A stretch of DNA of 64,000 nucleotides from Sphingopyxis soli (GCF_018682675.1 NZ_JAFMTR010000068.1:1-64000), one strand, 5' to 3'; positions 1 through 7,200 are shown, counted from the stretch's first letter. Program-made: numbers and translations. The notes: a model not told the origin generated them from the letters alone.

Positions 1-36
1 AGCCCATGGATGCTGAAACGAGTTCAGCATGACGAG
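1..36. repeat. Right end of a dispersed intergenic repeat
   Basis: The inverted repeat ATGCTGAA / TTCAGCAT (10-17 and 23-30) is perfect with a 5-nt loop. The same block, slightly diverged, forms the right end of the element at 49319-49424. It belongs to the dispersed 'tggatgctgaa...ttcagcatgacga' hairpins common between sphingomonad genes (recalled, not searched). The rest of the element lies left of the window. Confidence 0.6.
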
Positions 37-94
37 AATTGAAAGGCTGGAATCCACCCCAAAACCGTCATCGCCGACAGATCGGCGGCGGGGC

Positions 95-1066
95 TCAAAG
101 GCGCACCTTCGCCTCCAGTTCGCGGCGGGCGGCGAGGTATTGCGCCTCGAGTTCGGCGACGAATTCGGCGACCGGGCGCACCGCGGAGACCGAACCGATG
201 CCCTGTCCCGAACCCCAGATATCCTTCCACGCCTTCGCCTTGGTATTGCCACCCGAACCGAAGTTCATCGTCTTGAGGTCGCCCTCGGGCAGGTTGTCGG
301 GGTCCATGCCTGCAGCGACGATCGACTGGCGAAGATAATTGCCGTGGACGCCGGTAAAGAGGTTCGAATAGACGATGTCGGCCGCGCGGCCCTCGACGAT
401 GCCGTTTTTGTAGCCCGGATCGGCGTTGGCTTCGGCGGTGGCGATGAAGGCGCTGCCGATATAGGCTAGGTCGGCACCGCACGCCTGCGCGGCAAGGATC
501 GAGCGGCCGTGGCCGATCGCCCCCGACAGCGCAATCGGACCGTCGAACCATTCGCGGATTTCCTGCACCAGCGCGAACGGCGACTGGCGGCCGGCGTGGC
601 CGCCCGCACCCGCGGCGACGGGAATCAGGCCGTCGGCGCCCTTTTCGACCGCCTTGCGCGCGAAGCGGTCGTCGATGACGTCATGGAGCGTGATGCCGCC
701 CCAGCTGTGGACCGCCTGGTTGAGTTCCTCGCGCGCGCCGAGCGAGGTGATGGTGATCGGGACTTTCCACTTGGCGCAGGTTGCGATGTCCTGCTCGAGC
801 CGGTCGTTCGATTTGTGGACGATCTGGTTGACGGCATAGGGCGCCGAAAGGCGGTCGGGATTGTCGCGATCCCACGCGGTGAGTTCCTCGGTGATCTGGT
901 GGAGCCATTCGTCGAGCAGCGACTGCGGGCGCGCGTTGAGCGCGGGAAAGCTGCCGACGACGCCGGCCTTGCACTGCGCGATGACGAGTTCGGGCCCCGA
1001 CACGATAAACAGCGGCGAGCCGATGACGGGCAGGCGCAGGCGGTCGAAGATCGGGGGAAGGCTCAT
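95..1066 (-). CDS. Nitronate monooxygenase / 2-nitropropane dioxygenase family
   Basis: This 323-residue cytoplasmic flavoprotein of the NMO (2-nitropropane dioxygenase) TIM-barrel family is predicted to oxidise nitronates or related anionic substrates with FMN. The phosphate-binding loop AGAGGHAG is at residues 152-159, followed by the family segments around GADLAYIGSAFIAT and a C-terminal GNYLRQSI stretch. The length is normal. The ATG at 1066 gives an N-terminus of the usual class, starting just before the first beta strand (LPVIGSPLFIVSG). It lies 67 bp downstream of an AraC-type gene on the same strand, but a palindromic site at 1096-1112 suggests its own promoter. Close relatives are often annotated as enoyl-ACP reductase II or in fatty-acid contexts, so the substrate is uncertain. 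Confidence 0.88.
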   Translation of the reverse strand: MSLPPIFDRLRLPVIGSPLFIVSGPELVIAQCKAGVVGSFPALNARPQSLLDEWLHQITEELTAWDRDNPDRLSAPYAVNQIVHKSNDRLEQDIATCAKWKVPITITSLGAREELNQAVHSWGGITLHDVIDDRFARKAVEKGADGLIPVAAGAGGHAGRQSPFALVQEIREWFDGPIALSGAIGHGRSILAAQACGADLAYIGSAFIATAEANADPGYKNGIVEGRAADIVYSNLFTGVHGNYLRQSIVAAGMDPDNLPEGDLKTMNFGSGGNTKAKAWKDIWGSGQGIGSVSAVRPVAEFVAELEAQYLAARRELEAKVRL

Positions 1067-1095
1067 GAATCACACTCTCCGGTTGCGGTTTGAAA

Positions 1096-1112
1096 CTTAC
1101 CTTAACGTAAAG
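1096..1112. promoter_or_regulatory. Imperfect palindrome, possible MerR-type operator upstream of the NMO gene
   Basis: CTTACCTTAACGTAAAG is an imperfect dyad about 30 bp upstream of the nitronate monooxygenase start. Its shape (CTTTACGTTAA on the other strand) resembles sites bound by MerR-family regulators of branched-chain and fatty-acid catabolism such as LiuR. That resemblance is from memory and no MerR gene is in the window, so the assignment is tentative. Confidence 0.35.
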
Positions 1113-1133
1113 GGAAGGTCGCGCAAGAGGGGA

Positions 1134-2024
1134 TCAGGCCGCCGCGAGGGTGCGGCCCCGGGCGATTTTCATATCCTGCACGGGCGGGAGTCCGAACATC
1201 CGGCGATATTCGCGCGTGAACTGGGGGACGCTTTCGTAACCGACCGCGAAGGCGGCGCTGCTGGCGTTTGCACCCTCCGCCAGCATCGTCCGGCGTGCCT
1301 CGATCAGCCGCAAATGCTTCTGAAACTGGATCGGCGAGAGCGAGGTGACCGCCTTGAAATGCTGGTGAAAGGAGGAAGGCGACATGCCAGCGGCCGCGGC
1401 CAGCCGCTCGACCGCGATCGGCTGCGCATAGTCGGTACGCAGGATCGCCACCGCGCGCGCGATGCGGGGAACGTGGCCGTCGGGCCATCCGAGGCGGCGG
1501 ATCGCCGCGCCATGACGGCCGGCGAGCAGCCAGTAATGAATCTCGCGCACCAATTGCGCCTGCAGCACCGGCACCGACTGCGGGCGGTCGAGCAGCCGGA
1601 TCAGCCGCGCCGCGGCGTCGGCGACCTCGCTGTCGGTGGCGCCGATCCGTACCGGCGCTTCGTCGACCGGCTCGACCGCGTTCATCTCCGCCGACAATTC
1701 CGCGATCACGGCGGGGTCGAGTTCGAGCACGAAGGAATAATAGGGCGCCGCGATGCTGGCGCGCGTGATCTGGCTGACGGTCGGGACGTCGGCCGTGATC
1801 AGCAGCGATTCTCCGGCGCCGAAGGCGAAGCCCTGCGTCCCCATGGTCACATGTTTCGCGCCCTGAACGACGAGCGCGACCAGAGGGCGCGAAATCGCAT
1901 AGCTGATATCGCTGGGCGCCAGCGCGCGGATCGTCGAAAGCCCGGCGATCGGCGTCGGGGCGACGCCATCGGGCCCGACATGCGCATCGGTGTAGCGGCG
2001 GACGGCCAGAAGGAGATCGTTCAT
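1134..2024 (-). CDS. AraC family transcriptional regulator
   Basis: The 296-residue protein has an N-terminal AraC_N-type sensor domain (about 25-180, with a conserved block around GESLLITADVPTVSQI) and a C-terminal AraC double helix-turn-helix domain (about 190-290). The HTH contains AVERLAAAAGMSPSSFHQHF and the second-helix signature FAVGYESVPQFTREYRRMFG. It is divergent from the short-chain dehydrogenase at 2161, with about 135 bp between the starts, a common arrangement in which the regulator controls the dehydrogenase. YqhC-like regulators share this N-terminal domain and respond to aldehydes; the inducer here is unknown. Confidence 0.9.
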   Translation of the reverse strand: MNDLLLAVRRYTDAHVGPDGVAPTPIAGLSTIRALAPSDISYAISRPLVALVVQGAKHVTMGTQGFAFGAGESLLITADVPTVSQITRASIAAPYYSFVLELDPAVIAELSAEMNAVEPVDEAPVRIGATDSEVADAAARLIRLLDRPQSVPVLQAQLVREIHYWLLAGRHGAAIRRLGWPDGHVPRIARAVAILRTDYAQPIAVERLAAAAGMSPSSFHQHFKAVTSLSPIQFQKHLRLIEARRTMLAEGANASSAAFAVGYESVPQFTREYRRMFGLPPVQDMKIARGRTLAAA

Positions 2025-2160
2025 GGCATCGTCATAGCAGCCTTTGCCCGGACCTGCACGGGCTTTGGAGGATCAGGCAAGAATTGGAAAGGGCGAGGCA
2101 ACACGGCCCCCGCCTGGGCGGCCATAAGGATGAGGCCAACCAAGCCAAGGAGTGAAGACC

Positions 2161-2916
2161 ATGACCAAGATCAGCCTTATCACCGGTGCCAGCCGCGGTC
2201 TCGGCCGCAACATGGCGCTCAGCATCGCCAGGCGCGGCGGCGATGTCGTCCTGACCTATCATAGCAACGCCAAGGCCGCCGACGCCGTTGTTTCGGAAAT
2301 CCGCGCCATGGGCCGTAAAGCGGCGGCGATCCAGCTCGACACCGGCATGGTGTCGGCTTTCCCCGGGTTCGCGGAGAATCTGGCAACCATTCTTCGCGAC
2401 GTCTGGGGCCGCGACACGATCGACCATCTGGTCAACAACGCCGGCCATGGCGACTATGCCCTGATCGGCGAGACGACCGAAGCGCAGTTTGACCGGCTGG
2501 TCGATGTGCATTTCAAGGGCGTCTATTTCCTGACGCAAACCCTGTTGCCGATGATCGCCGACGGCGGCCGGATCGTGAACCTGTCGTCGGGCCTGACGCG
2601 CGTCGCCTATCCCGGATATGCGGCCTATGCCGCGGTCAAGGGCGCGATCGAAGTGGTGACGCGCTATCTGGCGAAGGAAATCGGCAGCCGCGGCATCGCG
2701 GTCAACACGGTGGCGCCCGGCGCGATCGAGACCGATTTCGGCGGCGGGGCAGTGCGCGACAACCCCGAACTCAACGAACAGTTCGCCGCGATGACTGCGC
2801 TCGGCCGGGTCGGCCTGCCCGACGATATCGGACCGATGGTCGCGAGCCTGCTGTCCGAGGACAATCGCTGGGTCACCGCGCAGCGGATCGAAGTGTCGGG
2901 CGGTCAGGGCATCTGA
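2161..2916 (+). CDS. SDR family NAD(P)-dependent oxidoreductase
   Basis: This 251-residue classical short-chain dehydrogenase has the dinucleotide motif TGASRGLG (residues 8-15), NNAG in the central sheet, the catalytic block with Ser in LSSGL and a YxxxK in YAAYAAVKG, and the C-terminal ETDF and SGGQGI segments. The ATG at 2161 is preferred over an in-frame GTG at 2152 because the AAGGAG box (2147-2152) is 8 nt upstream of the ATG and overlaps the GTG. The AraC gene opposite is the likely regulator. A strong stem-loop follows at 2957-2982. The substrate cannot be told from sequence. Confidence 0.9.
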   Translation: MTKISLITGASRGLGRNMALSIARRGGDVVLTYHSNAKAADAVVSEIRAMGRKAAAIQLDTGMVSAFPGFAENLATILRDVWGRDTIDHLVNNAGHGDYALIGETTEAQFDRLVDVHFKGVYFLTQTLLPMIADGGRIVNLSSGLTRVAYPGYAAYAAVKGAIEVVTRYLAKEIGSRGIAVNTVAPGAIETDFGGGAVRDNPELNEQFAAMTALGRVGLPDDIGPMVASLLSEDNRWVTAQRIEVSGGQGI

Positions 2917-2931
2917 TTCAGGGCATCTGAT
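2904..2931. repeat. 14-bp tandem duplication across the SDR stop codon
   Basis: TCAGGGCATCTGAT occurs twice in direct tandem (2904-2917 and 2918-2931). The first copy contains the end of the dehydrogenase gene including TGA; the second repeats it in the 3' untranslated region. It looks like a recent slippage duplication and does not alter the protein. Confidence 0.8.
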
Positions 2932-2956
2932 CGGGCCACCGATTGCGGTGCGCCAT

Positions 2957-2982
2957 GGGGCGCCGGGTCATCCCGGCGCCCC
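2957..2982 (+). terminator. Strong stem-loop after the SDR gene
   Basis: GGGGCGCCGGG (2957-2967) and CCCGGCGCCCC (2972-2982) form a perfect 11-bp stem with a TCAT loop, 40 nt after the SDR stop. There is no T-tract, so it may act as an mRNA 3' stabiliser or a Rho-assisted terminator rather than a classical intrinsic terminator. Confidence 0.55.
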
Positions 2983-3067
2983 TAGAGCGCGTTCGGTTCT
3001 GATTGAATCAAAACCGGCACTCCAGATTCTTGTTTTGCCGTGTTTTCCGAGTCGCCAGGTGATTCCA
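2983..3067. repeat. Dispersed alphaproteobacterial intergenic repeat
   Basis: The stretch starting TAGAGCGCGTTCGGTTCTG and continuing through the blocks CCAGATTCTTGTTTTG and GTCGCCAGGTGATTCCACC matches, from memory, a repeat seen in many copies between genes of rhizobia and sphingomonads. It contains a short inverted repeat around TTGAATCAA. The following 3098-3122 (GGATCCCCGCCTGCGCGGGGACA) is another REP-like hairpin. Both are non-coding. Confidence 0.55.
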
Positions 3068-3135
3068 CCAGCGGGGGATGCAAGTTCGGATCGGCCGGCG
3101 ATGGATCCCCGCCTGCGCGGGGACACCAGGGCTTC

Positions 3136-3630
3136 TCAGGCCGCAGCGCGTTTGCGGCTGGCCCGGAAGGCGAAATAGCCGAGGGCGAGCATCGCGATCA
3201 GCAGCGAGCCTTGCGCGGCGGCGAACGGCGGCTCGTTGCCGTTGGGAGCAAGCGCGTTCAGCGCGGGCACCTTCAGGAACGACTGGACGACCAGCACGAA
3301 CAGGTTGAGCCACAGGCCGATCGTGGCGGCGATGGCGTAGATCGCCCCGGCGCGCCCGGCGAGCTTGCGGCCGTACCAGGCCCAGAGCGCGACCGCGAGG
3401 ATCAGCGTCGAGAAGATGCCCACACCGAGCGCGGGGGTGAAGGCGACGATCGGGAATAGGAAACCGGTCAGGCTGGTGAGCAATGTGAACCACAGGAAAA
3501 TCACGTTGGCGCGGGGCAGAATGTGGCCGCGGGCGAAGGCGGGGAGGGCGATCAGGCCGGCGACGATGCCGACGAAGCTGATCAGGACATGCAGCGTGGT
3601 GAATTGCGGAATGGTCAGACCGAGGATCAT
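3136..3630 (-). CDS. Small integral membrane protein of unknown function
   Basis: The 164-residue protein has four predicted hydrophobic helices (about 8-30, 42-65, 68-88, 95-120) and a fifth near 140-158, ending in a basic tail RASRKRAAA, which favours a cytoplasmic C-terminus. I recognise no enzymatic motif. It stands alone on the minus strand, with the broken alpha/beta hydrolase remnant immediately upstream (60 bp). An AAGGAG-type ribosome-binding site precedes the ATG at 3630. Similar unannotated membrane proteins occur in sphingomonads; the function is not known. Confidence 0.75.
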   Translation of the reverse strand: MILGLTIPQFTTLHVLISFVGIVAGLIALPAFARGHILPRANVIFLWFTLLTSLTGFLFPIVAFTPALGVGIFSTLILAVALWAWYGRKLAGRAGAIYAIAATIGLWLNLFVLVVQSFLKVPALNALAPNGNEPPFAAAQGSLLIAMLALGYFAFRASRKRAAA

Positions 3631-3689
3631 GGCACGTCTCCTTTGGAAAGAGAGGAGGCGCGGTTGGGGGAGCCCGCGCCTCCGGTGTA

Positions 3690-3860
3690 TCAGCTGTTGA
3701 TGAAGTCGAGAAGGTCGGCGTTGAACCGGTCCTGATGGCTGACCGTCAGGCCGTGGTCGGCGCCCTCGTGGATCTTCAGCGCCGCATGCCTGACGATCTT
3801 GACGGTCGAGCGCGCCGTGGCATCGAGGCGCCCGACGAATTCCCGCACCGGGAGGATTGC
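3690..3860 (-). pseudogene. 3' fragment of an alpha/beta hydrolase (chloroperoxidase-like)
   Basis: Reading the minus strand into the TGA at 3690-3692 gives about 50 residues that match the C-terminal end of non-haem chloroperoxidase-type alpha/beta hydrolases. The block ALKIHEGADHGLT carries the catalytic His, and the protein ends FNADLLDFINS. Nothing of the nucleophile elbow, oxyanion region or a start codon is present. Homology stops abruptly near 3840-3865, where an unrelated plus-strand fragment begins. The gene was truncated from its 5' side and is not expected to make a functional enzyme. Confidence 0.7.
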
Positions 3861-3861
3861 A

Positions 3862-4049
3862 GGCGCGTGACTTCGTTTATCGAACTCGAACCTGCCGGCG
3901 ATGCGACGCGCGTGCGACTGACGTCGACCGGCTATCCGGACAATGAGGGCGGCCGGGCGCTGCTGTCTTTCTTTGCCAAGGGCAATGCGGCGACGCTCGA
4001 CGCGCTGCGCCGATCGTTCGCCAAGCCCGAGGACCTGCCGGCGCCCTGA
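3862..4049 (+). pseudogene. 3' fragment of an SRPBCC/AHSA1-like gene
   Basis: The plus-strand frame ending at the TGA at 4047-4049 encodes about 60 residues with the look of the C-terminal strand-helix of an SRPBCC (START-like, Activator of Hsp90 homologue) domain: VTSFIELEPAGDATRVRLTS, then a long helix ending ATLDALRRSFA. Full proteins of this family are about 150 residues, so the N-terminal half is missing. No start codon or ribosome-binding site fits the conserved part. It joins head to head with the hydrolase remnant at 3840-3868, as expected if one deletion removed the 5' halves of two divergent genes. Confidence 0.65.
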
Positions 4050-4844
4050 CTATCCGAGCCGCGCCCAGATCGCGGCGGCGTCGGCCGGATCGAGCCCGAA
4101 GCGGTCGCGGAGCGCGGCGGCATAGCCGGCCTGGTCGGCAAGCTCGCGCCGTTCGGTGCCGCCGGCATTTGTGCGCATCAGCGCGGGACCGACGAGAGAG
4201 TCGAGGCCGTTCGGGCCGTAACGCTGGATCACGACATTCTGGCGGAAGGGCGAGCCGGGGTCCGACTGCAGCCATTGGCACGCCCCCTCCAGCAGCGCCT
4301 CGTCGCGGACGTCGGGGGAGAAGTCGAAGCTGGGCGGCAGCACATCGGACTGGTTGTGGAAGCGCCACCAGCCGTCCGCCAAAGGGCGCAGGCCGAAGGT
4401 CGCGTGGCGCTGGACATAATCGCCCTCGGCAAAGGGGATCGGTTCGACCAGCCCCGACCCGAGTCCGACGTCGGCGAGATAATCGCGATCGAGATGAACG
4501 ATGAGCAGGAGGTGATTGCCGATGGCATTCTCGCCGAGCTGTTCGCGCATCACCCCCGCCGCGAGATGTGTCACCGAAAAGCCGATCGCCTCGAGCATCC
4601 AGCCGAACAGCCCGTTCATCTCGTAACACCAGCCGCCGCGGCCGCCGGTGACGATCTTGTCGAACGCGGCGCGCGGGTCGCGGGTCGTCGGGCGGCCGAG
4701 GAAGCAGTCGATGCACTCCCACGCGACGCTGTCGACATGCGCGCGGTGAAGCGCGGTCAGCGTTGCGAGATCGGGGCGCACGTCGCCCACGCCCCCGATG
4801 CGCGCCAGATAGGCGGCGAGCTGCTCGGGCGTCGCGCCGGTCAT
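4050..4844 (-). CDS. Arylamine N-acetyltransferase
   Basis: This 264-residue cytoplasmic enzyme of the NAT family transfers acetyl groups from acetyl-CoA to arylamines or hydrazines. The Cys-His-Asp triad is visible: Cys73 in GGRGGWCYEMN, His111 in GNHLLLIV and Asp125 in YLADVGLG. The length is typical. The ATG at 4844 overlaps the stop of the upstream SnoaL-like gene in an ATGA arrangement, indicating translational coupling, and this decides the start over longer in-frame extensions. The operon probably falls under the TetR protein at 5364-5987 through the palindrome at 5332-5347. Some NATs serve in biosynthesis rather than detoxification; the small NTF2-like partner leaves either possible. 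Confidence 0.92.
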   Translation of the reverse strand: MTGATPEQLAAYLARIGGVGDVRPDLATLTALHRAHVDSVAWECIDCFLGRPTTRDPRAAFDKIVTGGRGGWCYEMNGLFGWMLEAIGFSVTHLAAGVMREQLGENAIGNHLLLIVHLDRDYLADVGLGSGLVEPIPFAEGDYVQRHATFGLRPLADGWWRFHNQSDVLPPSFDFSPDVRDEALLEGACQWLQSDPGSPFRQNVVIQRYGPNGLDSLVGPALMRTNAGGTERRELADQAGYAAALRDRFGLDPADAAAIWARLG

Positions 4845-5317
4845 GCCGCAACCTCGTCGCACGCCCCGACGCCGAGCTGCGCCTGGATCGCGGCGAGGTC
4901 GCACCAGACCTGTTCGCTGCGGATCAGGTCGCCCTCGAATTCGAAGACGTGAAGCATCCGGAAGGTCACGCTGCCGGTGCGGCCGTCGCACAGGAAGATC
5001 GAACCGTCGATCACGCGCCCCTGCCACAGCACCTCGTCGACGACGAAATCGGGGCCATAGAGGCGGCGAACCGGCGTGACCTGTTCCCCGGCGAGCGCGT
5101 CGAACAGACGGCGGTAGAAGGCGCGCGCGGCGTCGCGGCCGCGGATCGGGCCGACGGGCGAGGGGACGACATGGTGCGCGGCGTCGGGGGTCAGGCTGGC
5201 GACGACGGCGTCGACATCGTCGGTCGCCTCATAGCGGAAATGATCGTCGATGAGCTGGTCGATACGCTCGCGGGTGAGGGCGGGGGCGGGACTCATGGCG
5301 CAATTCTCCTGGAACAA
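4841..5317 (-). CDS. Nuclear transport factor 2 / SnoaL-like domain protein
   Basis: The 158-residue protein has the cone-shaped alpha+beta pattern of the NTF2/SnoaL superfamily: an N-terminal helix (LTRERIDQLIDDHFRYEATD), a central segment (PSPVGPIRGRDAARAFYRRLF), and C-terminal beta strands (GSIFLCDGRTGSVTFRMLHVFEFEGDLI). Members are small-molecule isomerases, hydrolases or binding proteins; the family alone does not give the reaction. It is the first gene of a two-gene operon with the arylamine N-acetyltransferase (ATGA overlap) and starts 15 nt from a TetR-type palindrome. Confidence 0.8.
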   Translation of the reverse strand: MFQENCAMSPAPALTRERIDQLIDDHFRYEATDDVDAVVASLTPDAAHHVVPSPVGPIRGRDAARAFYRRLFDALAGEQVTPVRRLYGPDFVVDEVLWQGRVIDGSIFLCDGRTGSVTFRMLHVFEFEGDLIRSEQVWCDLAAIQAQLGVGACDEVAA

Positions 5318-5331
5318 TGGCGCACCTATAT

Positions 5332-5347
5332 TGAGACTTGCGTCTCA
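5332..5347. promoter_or_regulatory. TetR-type operator candidate
   Basis: TGAGAC-TTGC-GTCTCA is a perfect 6-bp inverted repeat with a 4-nt spacer. It lies between the end of the TetR gene and the start of the SnoaL/NAT operon, 15 bp before the SnoaL ATG, where bound repressor would block transcription. The partner is most simply the adjacent TetR protein, though its own promoter lies elsewhere (upstream of 5987). Confidence 0.6.
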
Positions 5348-5363
5348 TGTAAAGATCAATATC

Positions 5364-5987
5364 TCACGCTTCTGCCTTGAGCGCCGCGGCGAGCAGCGCT
5401 TCGGCCGCCCAAGCCAGCGTCGCGCGCGCCTCGACGTCGTCGGCGCGGCAGACATCCTTCATCACGACGAGCGGTTCGATCCCCATCGTCAGCGCGAGCG
5501 CGGCGTGCAGCCGCCGCGCCTGCGCGGCCGGCAGCGCTGCGAGTTCGGGAGCAAGCGCGGTCGCGATCCAACGCATCCGCCGACCCTCGCGGACGTCCGG
5601 CGCCGCCTCACCCTTTTCGCGCGCGGTGAACCAGGCGTCGAGATAGGCGCGCAGCGCGGCGCGCATCGCGGCCTCCTCGGCGATCGCCGTGTCGAGGAAT
5701 CCCGTCTGCAGCTTCAGCAGGTGCGCGCGGGCGTCGTCGCCGGGCGCGCGATCGAGCAGCGCCTCGACCGCGTCGGCGGGGCGATGCGCCGCGACTTCGA
5801 CGAGCAGCGCGTCCTGTGTCGGGAAATAGCGATAGGCGGTCGCGCGCGACACTTTCGCCGCCGCCGCCGCCTCCGCGACGGTCGGGCGAACGCCGGTGCC
5901 GAGCAGCTTGATCGCCGCCTCGACAATCGCGCTGCGGGTGCGCTGTTTCTGGTTGGCGCGGGAGTCGTGTCCGGGTGAGATATTCAT
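5364..5987 (-). CDS. TetR/AcrR family transcriptional regulator
   Basis: This 207-residue regulator has an N-terminal TetR helix-turn-helix (about 18-65: RSAIVEAAIKLL, then TVAEAAAAAKVSRATAYRYF) and a helical ligand-binding C-terminal domain. The ATG at 5987 is chosen because the protein then begins shortly before the first HTH helix; a longer in-frame start at 6074 would run into the divergent DUF6445 gene. The probable targets are the downstream SnoaL/NAT operon and perhaps itself. The ligand is unknown. Confidence 0.88.
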   Translation of the reverse strand: MNISPGHDSRANQKQRTRSAIVEAAIKLLGTGVRPTVAEAAAAAKVSRATAYRYFPTQDALLVEVAAHRPADAVEALLDRAPGDDARAHLLKLQTGFLDTAIAEEAAMRAALRAYLDAWFTAREKGEAAPDVREGRRMRWIATALAPELAALPAAQARRLHAALALTMGIEPLVVMKDVCRADDVEARATLAWAAEALLAAALKAEA

Positions 5988-6067
5988 TTCGCCATGATAC
6001 ACCTGTCTCTCGATTCGCCAAGCCGCGCGGACTGGCCCTTCGCCCGTCCCGTCTCTATGCTCGGCGC

Positions 6068-6745
6068 ATGACAACGGCGACGGTCCGGATCGGGAGTATC
6101 GGCGGGGAGGCGCAGCCGATTGCGGTCATCGAGGATTTCGCGCCCGATCCCGGCGCATTGCGCGCCTTTGCCGCCGGGGCGGCGTTCGGGCCCGCACGCA
6201 ACCACTATCCCGGCGTCCGCGCCGCCTTGCCCGCCGCCTATCTTGCCGACCAGCTTCCGGTCATCGTCGCCGCGGTCGCCGATGCGTTCGGGCGGCGCGG
6301 CGCGGCGGAGGTGATCGATGCGAGCTTTTCGATCGTCTCGACGCCGCCCGGGGCGCTGGCGGTGCCGCAGCGGCTGCCGCACGTCGACGCCTTCGGCGCC
6401 GACCGCATCGCGCTGGTCCATTATCTCGACCCGGCGGGCGGCGACGGCACCGCCTTTTTCCGCCATCGTGCCACCGGGTTCGAGACGGTGACCGAGGCGC
6501 GGCGCGAGCTGTTCTTTCGTCACCTCGACACCGAGCTGCGCTATGGCGGACCACCGCCCGCCGCCTATGTCGCCGGCGACACGCCGCTGTTCGAATGCAT
6601 TCGTACCGAGCCCGCGGCGTATAACCGCGCGCTGCTCTATCCGAGCTGGAACCTGCACAGCGGGGCGATTTCGCCCGGTGCGGCGCTGTCGGCGGACCCG
6701 CGGCGCGGGCGGCTGACGGTCACCGCCTTCCTGTCGATCGGCTGA
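6068..6745 (+). CDS. DUF6445 family protein, possible 2OG-Fe(II)-type fold
   Basis: I assign this 225-residue protein to DUF6445 by its overall pattern. An HxD...H...R series reminiscent of Fe(II)/2-oxoglutarate enzymes is present: His105 and Asp107 in PHVDAFGADR, His197 in YPSWNLHSGA and Arg214 in RRGRLTVTAF. Chemistry is inferred, not shown. Family members in sphingomonads often sit near TonB-receptor or tryptophan-halogenase genes; here the gene stands alone, divergent from TetR with 80 bp between starts. The ATG at 6068 is the first plausible start. There is no signal peptide, so it should be cytoplasmic. Confidence 0.7.
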   Translation: MTTATVRIGSIGGEAQPIAVIEDFAPDPGALRAFAAGAAFGPARNHYPGVRAALPAAYLADQLPVIVAAVADAFGRRGAAEVIDASFSIVSTPPGALAVPQRLPHVDAFGADRIALVHYLDPAGGDGTAFFRHRATGFETVTEARRELFFRHLDTELRYGGPPPAAYVAGDTPLFECIRTEPAAYNRALLYPSWNLHSGAISPGAALSADPRRGRLTVTAFLSIG

Positions 6746-6754
6746 GACGTCGGG

Positions 6755-6949
6755 TCAGACCTTCGCGGCGGCGATCGCCGCTTCCTTTTCGGCGCGCAGC
6801 TTTTCGGAATGGAGCAGCTTGTCGGCCATCGCCTGCCACGCCGCGGCGGCGCGGAGGTTGCGGTCGCGGACCTGGTTCAGCGGCGAGGCCTTGGCCTCTT
6901 CCGAACATTTGCCCGCCTGCGTGAGGTAGAATTCGATCGTGGCCGACAT
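6755..6949 (-). CDS. Small conserved-type hypothetical protein (64 aa)
   Basis: The 64-residue, Ala- and Lys-rich, all-helical protein has one Cys (KCSEEAK). It is predicted soluble, with amphipathic stretches LNQVRDRNLRAAAAWQAMADKLL and an Ala/Glu tail. Codon usage matches the flanking genes. It has the character of the short sphingomonad proteins annotated only as hypothetical. It is convergent with the DUF6445 gene, 9 bp away. Confidence 0.65.
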   Translation of the reverse strand: MSATIEFYLTQAGKCSEEAKASPLNQVRDRNLRAAAAWQAMADKLLHSEKLRAEKEAAIAAAKV

Positions 6950-6977
6950 GGCTGCTTCCTTAAGGTTGGGCGGTCGA

Positions 6978-7130
6978 TCAATCGACCATATCGGCGATCA
7001 GACGCCTGAGCTCGCGGCGCGACAGCGTCGGGCGGCGGCGGCGCGACGGGCTGGCCGTCTGCGCCTTGCCGGCCAGCGACAGCGCGGGCAGAGCAGGAAA
7101 AATAGAGTTCATATTCATAGGGATAGTCAT
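6978..7130 (-). CDS. 50-aa basic small protein
   Basis: A short minus-strand frame encodes 50 residues beginning MTIPMNMNSIFPALPALSLA, followed by a basic stretch SRRRRPTLSRRELRRLIADM and ending VD. The C-terminal half (SRRELRRLIADMVD) is a strongly helical, coherent motif of the kind found in short sphingomonad proteins. In-frame ATGs exist at 7133, 7130, 7118 and 7112, with no strong ribosome-binding site to decide between them. The first positions use AT-rich codons, then switch to genome-typical ones. Its function is unknown. Confidence 0.55.
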   Translation of the reverse strand: MTIPMNMNSIFPALPALSLAGKAQTASPSRRRRPTLSRRELRRLIADMVD

Positions 7131-7200
7131 CATCTTTATCTTTGATTTTACATGTTTGTTGGTTGGAAGCGGCGCGCGGTGCGCCGCCTCCCGGATCGGA

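Noticed and set aside
861-2264. 467-codon plus-strand frame across the NMO and AraC genes into the SDR
   Set aside because: It spans the NMO and AraC genes on the opposite strand and reads into the SDR start; no domain, no ribosome-binding site.
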